This document shows positions 1 through 7,639 of a DNA stretch of 32,572 bases, in pieces. This stretch comes from Myxococcota bacterium. Its GTDB lineage: Bacteria > Myxococcota_C > UBA6777. Made by a program: the position numbers and the translations under genes. The notes under the pieces are model-generated. The model searched no databases. It was not told the origin of the DNA and saw only the letters and a list, made by a program, of their open reading frames with translations. The stretch is taken from NCBI GenBank assembly GCA_023150835.1, contig JAKLKB010000069.1:1-32572 (forward strand), read 5' to 3'. The stretch's first letter is position 1, and each line of letters begins with the position of its first letter.

Positions 1-198
1 ACTTTCCGTACTTTCCGTACTTTCCGTACTTTCCGTACTTTCCGTACTTTCCGTACTTTCCGTACTTTCCGTACTTTCCGTACTTTCCGTACTTTCCGTA
101 CTTTCCGTGCTTTCCGTACTTTCCGTACTTTCCGTACTTTCCGTACTTTCCGTACTTTCCGTACTTTCCGTGCTTTCCGTGCTTTCCGTGCTTTCCGT
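1..198. repeat. 9-bp tandem array, 22 copies, cut by the window edge
   Basis: The unit ACTTTCCGT is repeated head to tail 22 times without indels. Copies starting at 109, 172, 181 and 190 carry G in place of the first A. The array starts at base 1, so it probably continues to the left. The unit is a multiple of three and has no stop codon in any of the six frames, so every frame stays open (for example LSV, TFR or FPY on +, TES on -). Open frames here are therefore no evidence of coding. It could be an intergenic minisatellite or the repeat region of a gene lying outside the window. Variants cluster at the right end, as expected if the interior is homogenised by slippage. Confidence 0.97.
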
Positions 199-213
199 GG
201 ACTCTTCTTTTCG

Positions 214-333
214 ATATACTCTGCGTGATGCCCGCGTTTTGTACCCATGTAAGAGGGGCCAGCTATGGCTTCACCTAACGCCTAGGTGGGCTGCCCCTAC
301 ATCTTCCGTGTACACAGCGAGCGTATTTCTTAC
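214..333 (-). repeat. Degraded copy of dispersed family B (MITE-like)
   Basis: The segment holds the family B core (a 'GGGCTGCCCCTACATCTTCCGTG' type block near 289-310) in the same orientation as the 20800-20919 copy. The ends are only weakly similar to the ATACGAAATCCG terminus of better copies, for example GCGTATTTCTTAC at its right side. It sits between the 9-bp array and the 3' end of the substrate-binding lipoprotein gene. I read it as an old, decayed copy; the exact ends are approximate. Confidence 0.5.
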
Positions 334-428
334 AACACACAACCTCGCCCACGCGTTCCGTCCGTTCCGAGACTGTATGTTTCCGCAAACAAGCCACCCC
401 ACAAGACGATCGCTCCCGCCCCGCGCTC

Positions 429-1760
429 TCACCAACCCAACCAATCCCCCCATGATTCGGGAACAGGCTTGAACTCTACGCTGGTTTTGTACTCCAACGT
501 CCCGCCGACAAAGTTATAGATCAGCGTCCCCTTGCTTGGTCGATGGTCCGAAGGCGTAAAGCTGATCGGGAAGGTCAACCCGCCCGTCGAAAAGTCACGC
601 ATCTTCTCTAACTGCCGCTTGATGTTGTAGCCCGTGATCTCCAACTCGTCGGCAAACAACTGCTCAACAGCCGCTTTCCATAGCAAAAGGCTCACATAAC
701 CTTGGACATAACGGACATTGCGGTGCAATTTAACATCTTCTTTGGCGGCTTCCCTCGATTTTTTGTGTAAGATCACCACCTCTTTCATCGCGGGATAGTT
801 CAGATCCCCAAAAGCCGCAAACGGCATCAAACCAAAGAGACGGCCCTCACAGCGGTTTTCGCCGTTGGCCTCTTTGCAGCGCTCGGGGATGCTCTCGTCA
901 AAGCCCCACACATTCGCGATCAACTGAGCTTCGGGCGCAAACTTCGCAGCAGCTTTCGTGATCAACACCGCTGTTCGCGTCGTGTTGCCGATCCACAACC
1001 AATCCCCTTTGGCGGGGGGATTTGCTTGAAAGTACTTTTCGACCTTCGAGGCGATGTCGGCTTCGTTCGCATCAAGCGAGATATCCAGATCAGGCAAGAT
1101 ATCTACACTTTGACTTTTCGCGTAGGTTTTTCCCGCAGGGATCGGTCCTTTACAATCCTCGGTCGCACAATACACAAATCCAACGCGCTTTCCACCAGAT
1201 TCTTTGACATATTTCAACGCAAGGCGGATCGATGTCGAAGAGTCTGTGCCCGGGAAAAAGCTGTACGGCGCGCCTTTGGTGTTGGCTTGAAACTTCGATC
1301 CGTCGGGAAGTTCGACCTCGCGCTTCACGTCGCTTGGACTGCTCAAAGAAGCCGAGTACGACGCCGAGATATAAGGCAACAGATCGCCCGCAACTTTTTG
1401 GTTCAACAGCGTGGAGTCTTCCGTTCCCCAGCCAAAGATCGCCGCCACCTTGGACCAGTTCGGCCCCTGTTTCCATTTCTCGTAGATCTTGAGTCCTTCT
1501 TGCGGATCGTTTTTGAAGTCCTCCCACGCAAAAACCAGTTTGTGCTTATTAATCCCGCCGTTGGCGTTGATCTCATTCACAAAATCGATGATCGCCTGAC
1601 TGTAAGGCGTACTCACATCCGCAGTCGGCCCCGAACGATCAAACAAACCATGAATAAACAGTTCTTTTTGATACTCCACATTGCCTTTGGGAGGTTGGCA
1701 AGCCACCACCCAAAAAGCACAAAACAAAACCACCCAATAAAACAAACAATCCTTCTTCAT
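429..1760 (-). CDS. Branched-chain-amino-acid-type substrate-binding lipoprotein (LivJ/K-like, Peripla_BP_6)
   Basis: A 443-residue protein. The ATG at 1760 is chosen because GGAGG lies about 7 nt upstream; the longer frame to 1787 has no such site. Residues 1-21 are a lipoprotein signal ending VVAC with Cys21 as the lipidation site. The mature part has the periplasmic type-1 binding fold: an early 'FDRSGPTADVSTPYSQAI' segment followed by NEINANGGINKHKL, typical of LivJ/K-like receptors, then alternating Rossmann-like segments and a C-terminal 'YVQGYVSLLLWKAAVEQ' helix. Family members bind amino acids, amides or related small molecules for an ABC importer or a sensor. No LivH/M/G/F permease or ATPase genes lie in the window, so the partner is elsewhere or this is a stand-alone receptor. 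It lies 78 bp downstream of the BMP-type lipoprotein gene on the same strand, probably one transcript. The ligand cannot be told from sequence. Confidence 0.88.
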   Translation of the reverse strand: MKKDCLFYWVVLFCAFWVVACQPPKGNVEYQKELFIHGLFDRSGPTADVSTPYSQAIIDFVNEINANGGINKHKLVFAWEDFKNDPQEGLKIYEKWKQGPNWSKVAAIFGWGTEDSTLLNQKVAGDLLPYISASYSASLSSPSDVKREVELPDGSKFQANTKGAPYSFFPGTDSSTSIRLALKYVKESGGKRVGFVYCATEDCKGPIPAGKTYAKSQSVDILPDLDISLDANEADIASKVEKYFQANPPAKGDWLWIGNTTRTAVLITKAAAKFAPEAQLIANVWGFDESIPERCKEANGENRCEGRLFGLMPFAAFGDLNYPAMKEVVILHKKSREAAKEDVKLHRNVRYVQGYVSLLLWKAAVEQLFADELEITGYNIKRQLEKMRDFSTGGLTFPISFTPSDHRPSKGTLIYNFVGGTLEYKTSVEFKPVPESWGDWLGW

Positions 1761-1838
1761 ACACACCTCCAACTCTCCAATTCGCAAGAGTTTTCTATCG
1801 TTCCCCCCCCGTTCAGAACACCCTTGTGCCCTGAAAAC

Positions 1839-2870
1839 TCAGGGAGTGTTGAGATCGACCTTTACCTTGATATCGCCGCTTTCCAGTTTCTTCTGTGCAT
1901 CAGTCAATTTGTCTTTTACCGCTTGTTCGATCTTTGCGTCGAAGTCGTGGAACGGTGCAAGGCCAATCTTTCCTGTAAAGTTTCCTCCTTTGGGGAAGGA
2001 GCCTGCGTTTGCTTTGCTGATCAGTTCGGCCACGCCTTCCGTGATCTTTTTGACCGCGCTTGAAACCAAACAGGGGCGAGCAGATTTGACCGTTTCGTAC
2101 TGATCGACATCCACGCCAATACAGAATAATTCTTTTTGCTTATCGGTACGCTCTCCCGCAAAAAGCTCCAACGCACCATTGCCTGTCTGTCCGCCTGCAC
2201 CAAACACCACATCCGCGCCGTCCGTCAAAAACTTTTGCGCTTGTTGTGCCCCCCAAGGAGCGTCGACAAAAGCGTTGTCTCCAGCCGGATGAAAGATCGA
2301 GAACACGGTCATCGCGGCATCCACAGACTTCGCACCTTGTTCGTAGCCTTGTTTAAACCGAATGACGGGAGGGATCGCCAGTCCGTACACACCGCCGATC
2401 TTTTTGGTCTTGCTCAACGAACCCGCCAAGATCCCCGCCAAGTAGCCTGCTTGGGCTTCGTCGAAGATCAATCCGACATAGTTCGGCCCAGAAGTATCGC
2501 TTGGATCGCGAAACTGATCTACCCCAACAAATCGAACGTTCGGGTACTTTTTTGCAGCCGCCAACGTCGCTTCAGCCAGCGAAAATCCGACGGTAACAAT
2601 GATCGTCACTCCATCGGCCACCAACTTGTCGATGTTTCCTGCATAGTCACCAGCAGTCTTACTCTCGACGTATCGGTATCCATCTCCTTCTTTCAAGCTG
2701 AGTGTCTTTCCTGCACTCTCCACTCCCTTCCAAGCCGATTCGTTAAACCCCCGATCTTGGATGCTTCCTGTGTCGGTCACCAAACCAATCCGCACACCTC
2801 CACATCCATAAAGCCAAAACACGCTCAGCGCACAAAGCACCATCCGCGTCGCCATACTCAACCGTTTCAT
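1839..2870 (-). CDS. BMP/PnrA-family nucleoside-type substrate-binding lipoprotein
   Basis: A 343-residue protein. The ATG at 2870 follows GAGGAGA at good distance; the frame extends to 2987 without a better site. The signal peptide ends LYGC (Cys23), a clear lipobox. Directly after it comes the BMP-family signature GLVTDTGSIQDRGFNESAWKG, then GFSLAEA, VGVDQF and GVDVDQYETVKSA blocks spread through the two lobes. This family (PnrA/TmpC, Med, BmpA) binds purine nucleosides or similar ligands for BmpA-type ABC importers (NupABC/RnsBACD style). No permease or ATPase is adjacent. It is followed by a second, unrelated receptor of the LivJ/K type, an unusual pairing. Length is normal for the family. 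The family call is firm; ligand specificity is inferred only. Confidence 0.9.
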   Translation of the reverse strand: MKRLSMATRMVLCALSVFWLYGCGGVRIGLVTDTGSIQDRGFNESAWKGVESAGKTLSLKEGDGYRYVESKTAGDYAGNIDKLVADGVTIIVTVGFSLAEATLAAAKKYPNVRFVGVDQFRDPSDTSGPNYVGLIFDEAQAGYLAGILAGSLSKTKKIGGVYGLAIPPVIRFKQGYEQGAKSVDAAMTVFSIFHPAGDNAFVDAPWGAQQAQKFLTDGADVVFGAGGQTGNGALELFAGERTDKQKELFCIGVDVDQYETVKSARPCLVSSAVKKITEGVAELISKANAGSFPKGGNFTGKIGLAPFHDFDAKIEQAVKDKLTDAQKKLESGDIKVKVDLNTP

Positions 2871-3299
2871 CGCCGTCTCCTCACGTTGAATTCCCTCTAT
2901 GGCGTGGTGATTTCCCGCACAGCATACCCTCACGCTGTTTTGGTTCAGATGCGCAACACCTCCAAACCACCGCCATGCTTTTTCCAAACTCTCTCAAAAA
3001 CAAAGAGAGACCCAGATCACACTCTATCGCCTTGCCTAGCACACAATCCGCAACGAAAGCAAGCCAGCCAGCCACATTTTACGCCACTCCCCTGATTACC
3101 AAGGACCAAACAGTTGTATGCTTCTAGCATTGCCTTTTGCTGTGTTCTCTGCCACCTTTGCAAAGAACTGTGCGGACTCTTTTCGATGCAGGCAGTACCC
3201 AGCCACACGAAGGCGATCTCGTTCATTCGATAAATTCTTCACTGGTCTCACATCGTTTCTTTATGATCCTGTGTATTTCTCTCTCGACGGAGTCTAAAG
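2871..3299. other. 429-bp divergent intergenic region, no recognisable element
   Basis: It lies between the leftward BMP lipoprotein gene and the rightward PI-PLC-like gene, so it should hold both promoters. I see no convincing -35/-10 pair, no family A or B repeat and no credible small gene. A weak inverted repeat of CTCTCT and AGAGAG lies at 2989-3009. Confidence 0.5.
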
Positions 3300-4274
3300 A
3301 TGCTTTTCCAAAAATCATCGTTTCCTCGAAGCGAATTTCTGTTTTTCTTTATCTTCACTTTCACTTTCTCTTTTGCCTTAACTTTTGTTTTCGCTTTGCC
3401 CGCTTGCCAGCCCACCACGACACCAGAACCACACGACGCTCAAGAAGCCCCAACACCCGACCATCTCGCCGATTCCTCCAGCAACAAGACTTGTTCTGGA
3501 AGTCTTTCCTTTTGCAACCTACGTTTCGATCAGATGATCTTCCCGATGGCCCATAACGCGATGTCCAACGCCGAAGAAAAATGGGAACTGCCTTTGCAAA
3601 ACTGGTCGATGACACGGCAGATGCAAAATGGCGTACGCGGCTTGATGTTGGATACTTACGAAAAAGATGGAAAGCTTGTGCTTTGTCATGGATTCTGCGA
3701 ACTCGGTCAAAAATCCCTCAAAGATGGGCTTCTTGAGATCAAGCGCTTTTTGGATGACAACCCACGCGAGATCATCACCCTCGAATTCCAAGATGACGCG
3801 CCTCCCGACAAAACAGTCCAAGTGTTTCGGGAGATCGGACTTGATGCGCTCGCCCATACCCAGTCCAAACAAGCCGCTTGGCCGACGCTTCTTTCGATGA
3901 TCCAAAACAACAAACGTCTCGTTGTCCTCGCGGATACGCACGGCGGCAAAGTTTCTGATGCGCCTTGGTATCACAAGACATGGGAACTCGCTTGGGACAA
4001 TCCCTATGCAGCCAAGAAAATAGAGGACTTTAGCTGTTCTGTTGGACGAGGCCAAGCCGCCAATCCTCTGTTTATCCTCAACCACTTTTTAACGGCCCCG
4101 CTCGGTCTTCCCGAACTTGCCAAACAAGCCAACACCCAAGCCTCCCTCAACGACCACATCCAGCGCTGCCAAAAAGAACACAACCGACTCCCCAACTTTG
4201 TCGCTGTGGATTTTGTCGATATCGGCGCTGTTTTTGACATCGTTTTTGCGTTGCGCACCACCCTTGCCCCTTGA
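3300..4274 (+). CDS. PI-PLC X-domain-like phosphodiesterase lipoprotein
   Basis: A 324-residue protein whose ATG follows GGAG. The N-terminus is a long Phe-rich signal (residues 13-33) ending LPAC, predicting lipidation at Cys36, then a Pro/Thr/Asp linker to about residue 62. The catalytic-type pattern of the PI-PLC X superfamily is present: His85 in MAHNAM, Arg113 in NGVRGLMLD with Asp118, and His130 in LCHGFC. The later ITLEFQD and FVAVDF strands fit the TIM barrel. The family cleaves phosphoinositides or glycosyl-PI by general acid-base catalysis with two His residues; many bacterial relatives are uncharacterised. Paired Cys residues (65/72, 129/133) suggest disulfides. The antiporter gene starts 64 bp downstream on the same strand. 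Fold and active-site call are good; the natural substrate is unknown. Confidence 0.85.
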   Translation: MLFQKSSFPRSEFLFFFIFTFTFSFALTFVFALPACQPTTTPEPHDAQEAPTPDHLADSSSNKTCSGSLSFCNLRFDQMIFPMAHNAMSNAEEKWELPLQNWSMTRQMQNGVRGLMLDTYEKDGKLVLCHGFCELGQKSLKDGLLEIKRFLDDNPREIITLEFQDDAPPDKTVQVFREIGLDALAHTQSKQAAWPTLLSMIQNNKRLVVLADTHGGKVSDAPWYHKTWELAWDNPYAAKKIEDFSCSVGRGQAANPLFILNHFLTAPLGLPELAKQANTQASLNDHIQRCQKEHNRLPNFVAVDFVDIGAVFDIVFALRTTLAP

Positions 4275-4338
4275 TCTTTTCCCGTCCTTTCGTCATCTTG
4301 GCTAGGCTTTCGACCACAACGAACCAAGGAAATGCACG

Positions 4339-6333
4339 ATGGCAAAAGGATTTCTCTTTCTCTCCCAAACCCACTCCGCCAGCGCTTTCAATTTCCAAGA
4401 TCTGCGTCTCCTCCTTGTGGCGCTTTGTGCTTTCGTTCTCCTTGCTCTCTCTGCAAAACAAATCGGCGAAGTTTTCTCAAAGATCGGACTTCCACGTATC
4501 ACAGGGTTTCTCTTTGCAGGAATTCTGATCGGGCCTTTTGTGCTCAATCTCCTCCCGAAACAAAGCATCGCCCAACTTCAATTTCTCGATCAGATATCAC
4601 TCGCCATGATCGCCCTTGTTGCGGGCAGCGAGCTTCAACTCCATGAACTGCGAAGCAAATTCAAAAGCATTCTTTTGATTACATCTTTTCAATTTCTCGC
4701 AGTATTCGGACTAGGCAGCATCGCGATCTACTTTGCCTCCCAACACATCAGCTTTATGGCGCAGATGCCTACTCCCGCAAAGATCGCGGCGTCGATGTTG
4801 ATGGCTGCGATCATGGTGACGCGCTCTCCAAGCTCCGCTGTCGCGCTGATCACAGAACTTCGTGCCAAAGGCCCTTTCACGTTGACCCTTCTTGGGGTGA
4901 CGATGCTCTCCGATGTTGCAGTGATTGTTCTTTTTGCGATCTGCCTTTCTGTCGCCAAAACGTTGATGAGTGGCCGCAGCTTCAACAGCTTTTCTATTTT
5001 TCTGATTCTTTTTGAACTCGCTCTAGCTGTCGGGTTGGGATACTTGTTTAGCCGCATCTTTCAATTTCTTTTTTCCTTTCATTTCCACCGTTATCTCAAA
5101 CGCGGCTTGATCTTGCTTGTCGGTTATTCTGTCTTCCTTCTTGATCAGGCAGTCCACCAAGTCAGTCAAATCCATCTCTCTTTTTCTCTGCATATCGAGC
5201 CTCTCTTGACTTGCGTGATTACTGGTTTTTTTCTAACTAATTTTAATCCATATCGCGCTGAATTCACACAGACCCTTCATAAATTAACGCCTCCTGTTTT
5301 TCTTGCCTTTTTTACACTTACGGGCGCTTCTCTGGGCCTTGATGTCCTCTCTCGGATGTGGGCCATCACACTTTTTCTTGTCTTCTTGCGCATGGGCCTG
5401 ATGTTTGTGGGGTCTTGGGTGGGGGGCGTGCTTGCGGGCGAGCCGCCGCTTTGCAATCGTTTGCGTTGGATGGTCTTCATTACGCAGGCGGGCGTTGGTT
5501 TGGGACTGACCAAACAGATGACCGCCGCTTTTCCCGCGTGGGGGACGACCTTCGCAGCCTTGTTGATCTCGATGATTATCGTCGACGAGATCATCGGCCC
5601 TCCGCTATTTAAGTGGGCGATCCATCGCGTGGGTGAAGCCCACACTCGCGCAGAAACCCCTGAGTTCGATGGTGTTCGGGATGCTTTGATCTTTGGCCTC
5701 GATGGTCGGACGGTTGCTCTGGCTCGTTCGCTCAAAAAACACGGATGGAACGTCAAGATCGCCACCCTCAAAACGCAAGCCCCCGAAGAACAACCCATCG
5801 AAGATATCCTGATCTGCCGCCTGCCCAATCTTTCGTTCGAAAGCTTTCGCTGCCTTGAGATCGAAAAGGTCGAATCTGTCGTCATGATGCTCCAAGATGA
5901 CGAAAACTACCAAGCCGCCGAGATCATCTACGAACACTTTGGCACAAAGTCGATCGTCGTATTGCTTCACGATCACAAAAACTTTGAACGATTTAAAGAA
6001 CTTGGGACGCTGATCGTCGAACCCGGAACAGCCATCATCAATCTCTTCGACAACTTTGTCCGTTCTCCCCTTGGTACCTCCTTCTTGCTTGGCCTTGATG
6101 AACGCCAAGACGTGCTCGACCTCGAAGTCCGCGATCCACAACTCGATGGACTCTTCTTGCGCGAACTCACCCTCCCCCCCGATGTCTTGGTGCTTTCCGT
6201 CACCCACAAAGGCAAACAACTGATCTCTCACGGCTATACACAACTCGAGATCGGCGATCAAGTCTCGGTGATCGGTTCCCCTGAAAGCTTGGAAAAAGTC
6301 TCTTTGATGTTTGAACAACCCAAAAGCACCTAA
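4339..6333 (+). CDS. CPA2-family monovalent cation:proton antiporter with RCK (TrkA-N/TrkA-C) domains
   Basis: A 664-residue inner-membrane protein. The ATG at 4339 is preceded by AAGGA. Residues about 22-410 contain roughly 12-13 hydrophobic segments, including the GFLFAGILIGP segment early on and the MVTRSPSSAVALI segment followed by LLGVTMLSDVAVIVL that marks the exchanger core (KefB/C, RosB and similar). Residues about 425-545 look like a TrkA-N domain: ALIFGLDGRTVALARSL is a degenerate Rossmann loop, followed by VVMMLQDDENYQAAEI. Residues about 580-660 are a TrkA-C domain (REL-PPDVLVLSV ... LEIGDQVSVIGSPESL). Family members exchange K+ or Na+ for H+ and are gated by ligand binding to the RCK domains. 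No KefF/G-like partner gene is next to it. Which cation it moves cannot be told. Confidence 0.92.
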   Translation: MAKGFLFLSQTHSASAFNFQDLRLLLVALCAFVLLALSAKQIGEVFSKIGLPRITGFLFAGILIGPFVLNLLPKQSIAQLQFLDQISLAMIALVAGSELQLHELRSKFKSILLITSFQFLAVFGLGSIAIYFASQHISFMAQMPTPAKIAASMLMAAIMVTRSPSSAVALITELRAKGPFTLTLLGVTMLSDVAVIVLFAICLSVAKTLMSGRSFNSFSIFLILFELALAVGLGYLFSRIFQFLFSFHFHRYLKRGLILLVGYSVFLLDQAVHQVSQIHLSFSLHIEPLLTCVITGFFLTNFNPYRAEFTQTLHKLTPPVFLAFFTLTGASLGLDVLSRMWAITLFLVFLRMGLMFVGSWVGGVLAGEPPLCNRLRWMVFITQAGVGLGLTKQMTAAFPAWGTTFAALLISMIIVDEIIGPPLFKWAIHRVGEAHTRAETPEFDGVRDALIFGLDGRTVALARSLKKHGWNVKIATLKTQAPEEQPIEDILICRLPNLSFESFRCLEIEKVESVVMMLQDDENYQAAEIIYEHFGTKSIVVLLHDHKNFERFKELGTLIVEPGTAIINLFDNFVRSPLGTSFLLGLDERQDVLDLEVRDPQLDGLFLRELTLPPDVLVLSVTHKGKQLISHGYTQLEIGDQVSVIGSPESLEKVSLMFEQPKST

Positions 6334-6347
6334 ACATCTGATATTTC

Positions 6348-6359
6348 GAGGATATCCTC
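6348..6359. other. 12-bp perfect palindrome between two genes
   Basis: GAGGATATCCTC is perfectly self-complementary and sits in the 77-bp gap between the antiporter and the following membrane-protein gene. It could be a regulator site or chance. It has no loop or T-run, so it is not a terminator. Confidence 0.3.
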
Positions 6360-6410
6360 AATCATACGTCCCCCCACTCTTTCGCCATCTTTTTAACATG
6401 GAGTCCACAC

Positions 6411-7601
6411 ATGGAAAAACGCTACAACCTGATCCTCACGGGATTACAAGCCCCAAGCATCGATCCGCAAGACCTGATCGACGCCTTGCGCGCTCATCTG
6501 CGCTTTGAAGTGATGACCGCACGTCTGGCTGTTTCACGCACACCTTTTACGCTTGTGCGCGATATCTCCTTGGACGAGGCGCTCCAACTCCAAGAACACC
6601 TTGTGCCTCACGGCGCGGTCCTCGAATTCCAAGACGCCAGCCTCCCCGCTCCCCTATCCGATCCCTTTGCCTCCTCTCAATCCCCAGCGCCGCTGCTTGG
6701 GCAGTGGGATAGCAAGTGGGAAAGCGCCCCTCCCCCCACAGCTTACGAGATATCGTTTACGACGGACGTGGGGCTTGCACCGAACAAGTCCTCCCCTGCT
6801 CAAGCCGATATCCCGATGGCTCCGATGCTCCATCCGAGCGCCCCCGAGATGGGCTTTTTTGAAGCCCTCCCCTCCGCCTTTTTGATGCCTCTTCGTGGGC
6901 GCGGGATCTCGTGGATGCTGCTGATCGGCGTGTTCACCTTCGTTGCACTCTTTGCCATGATCGGCATCACCCTTGTCTTGCTTCTGATCCCGTTCGCTTC
7001 TTTCCTTATCAATCTCCTACTTTTTGGTGTCTTGCTTACGCTCAATGCGCGATTTTTCTTCGCTACTTTTTCTGCGGCGATCCAACACGAAGAACAACCC
7101 GAACCCTTCCCCGAATTCAGCGAAAGCCGAAGCGAACTGATCATGGGTGGAGTCGTTCTTTTGGGCTGGTTTGCGACGGCTTTTCTTCCTCTTTATCTGT
7201 GGATCAGTCGCCTTGGTGGAAACCCACGCAGCGGCTTATTTTCGTTGACTTTCTTTTTCTTTCTGCTTTTTTTGCCATTCTTTTTTTGGCCGATCTCTCT
7301 GGTGCGCATGGCCTCCGGCTCGATCTCAAGGATGTGGTACTTTCACGAAAGCGTCCGCGCTATCACCCAGACTCCGCTCAAATACTCCTTGGTTGTTCTT
7401 CTCGGATTTCTCGCGGGCGTAGTTCCTGTGCTGCTTTCCAATCTGCTCCAGTCCGCCAAACTTGGCTTCTTTGTGGGTCTGTTGGCGCTATTTGTCTCTT
7501 GCTTGCCGCTAAGCTACGCACATGGAGTCATGGGAGCCATGATGGGATACCTTGCCAATGAAACCCCCGAGATATTACCCGAAGGCACTCACGAAGGATA
7601 A
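6411..7601 (+). CDS. Membrane protein with N-terminal L7/L12-C-terminal-like domain
   Basis: A 396-residue protein with ATG after GGAG. Residues 1-75 form a small soluble domain. It ends in a segment (LDEALQLQEHLVPHGAVLEF) that closely follows the pattern of the ribosomal L7/L12 C-terminal domain end (EAEELKKKLEEAGATVEL), and the earlier 'FTLVRDISL' matches the preceding strand. This fold assignment is my inference from pattern. Residues 76-155 are a Pro/Ser/Ala-rich linker. Residues about 165-385 contain five to six strongly hydrophobic segments, resembling DUF4013-type membrane proteins, with a charged EEQPEPFPEFSESRSE loop. No catalytic motif is visible. It converges on the MORN lipoprotein gene, leaving 38 bp between the stops. 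Function is unknown; a role in membrane organisation or gating would be speculation. Confidence 0.8.
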   Translation: MEKRYNLILTGLQAPSIDPQDLIDALRAHLRFEVMTARLAVSRTPFTLVRDISLDEALQLQEHLVPHGAVLEFQDASLPAPLSDPFASSQSPAPLLGQWDSKWESAPPPTAYEISFTTDVGLAPNKSSPAQADIPMAPMLHPSAPEMGFFEALPSAFLMPLRGRGISWMLLIGVFTFVALFAMIGITLVLLLIPFASFLINLLLFGVLLTLNARFFFATFSAAIQHEEQPEPFPEFSESRSELIMGGVVLLGWFATAFLPLYLWISRLGGNPRSGLFSLTFFFFLLFLPFFFWPISLVRMASGSISRMWYFHESVRAITQTPLKYSLVVLLGFLAGVVPVLLSNLLQSAKLGFFVGLLALFVSCLPLSYAHGVMGAMMGYLANETPEILPEGTHEG

Positions 7602-7639
7602 GGTTTATAAGGTTTGATGCGGTGGGCTGGTTGAGGTGA

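Noticed and set aside
107-472. Open frame through the 9-bp array (MLSVLSV... protein)
   Set aside because: Its start is a GTG inside the repeat, no ribosome site exists, and the repeat is open in all six frames, so openness proves nothing. The downstream part overlaps a family B relic.
1026-2063. 345-codon + frame spanning parts of two lipoprotein genes
   Set aside because: It runs antisense across two well-supported genes and shows no protein-like character.
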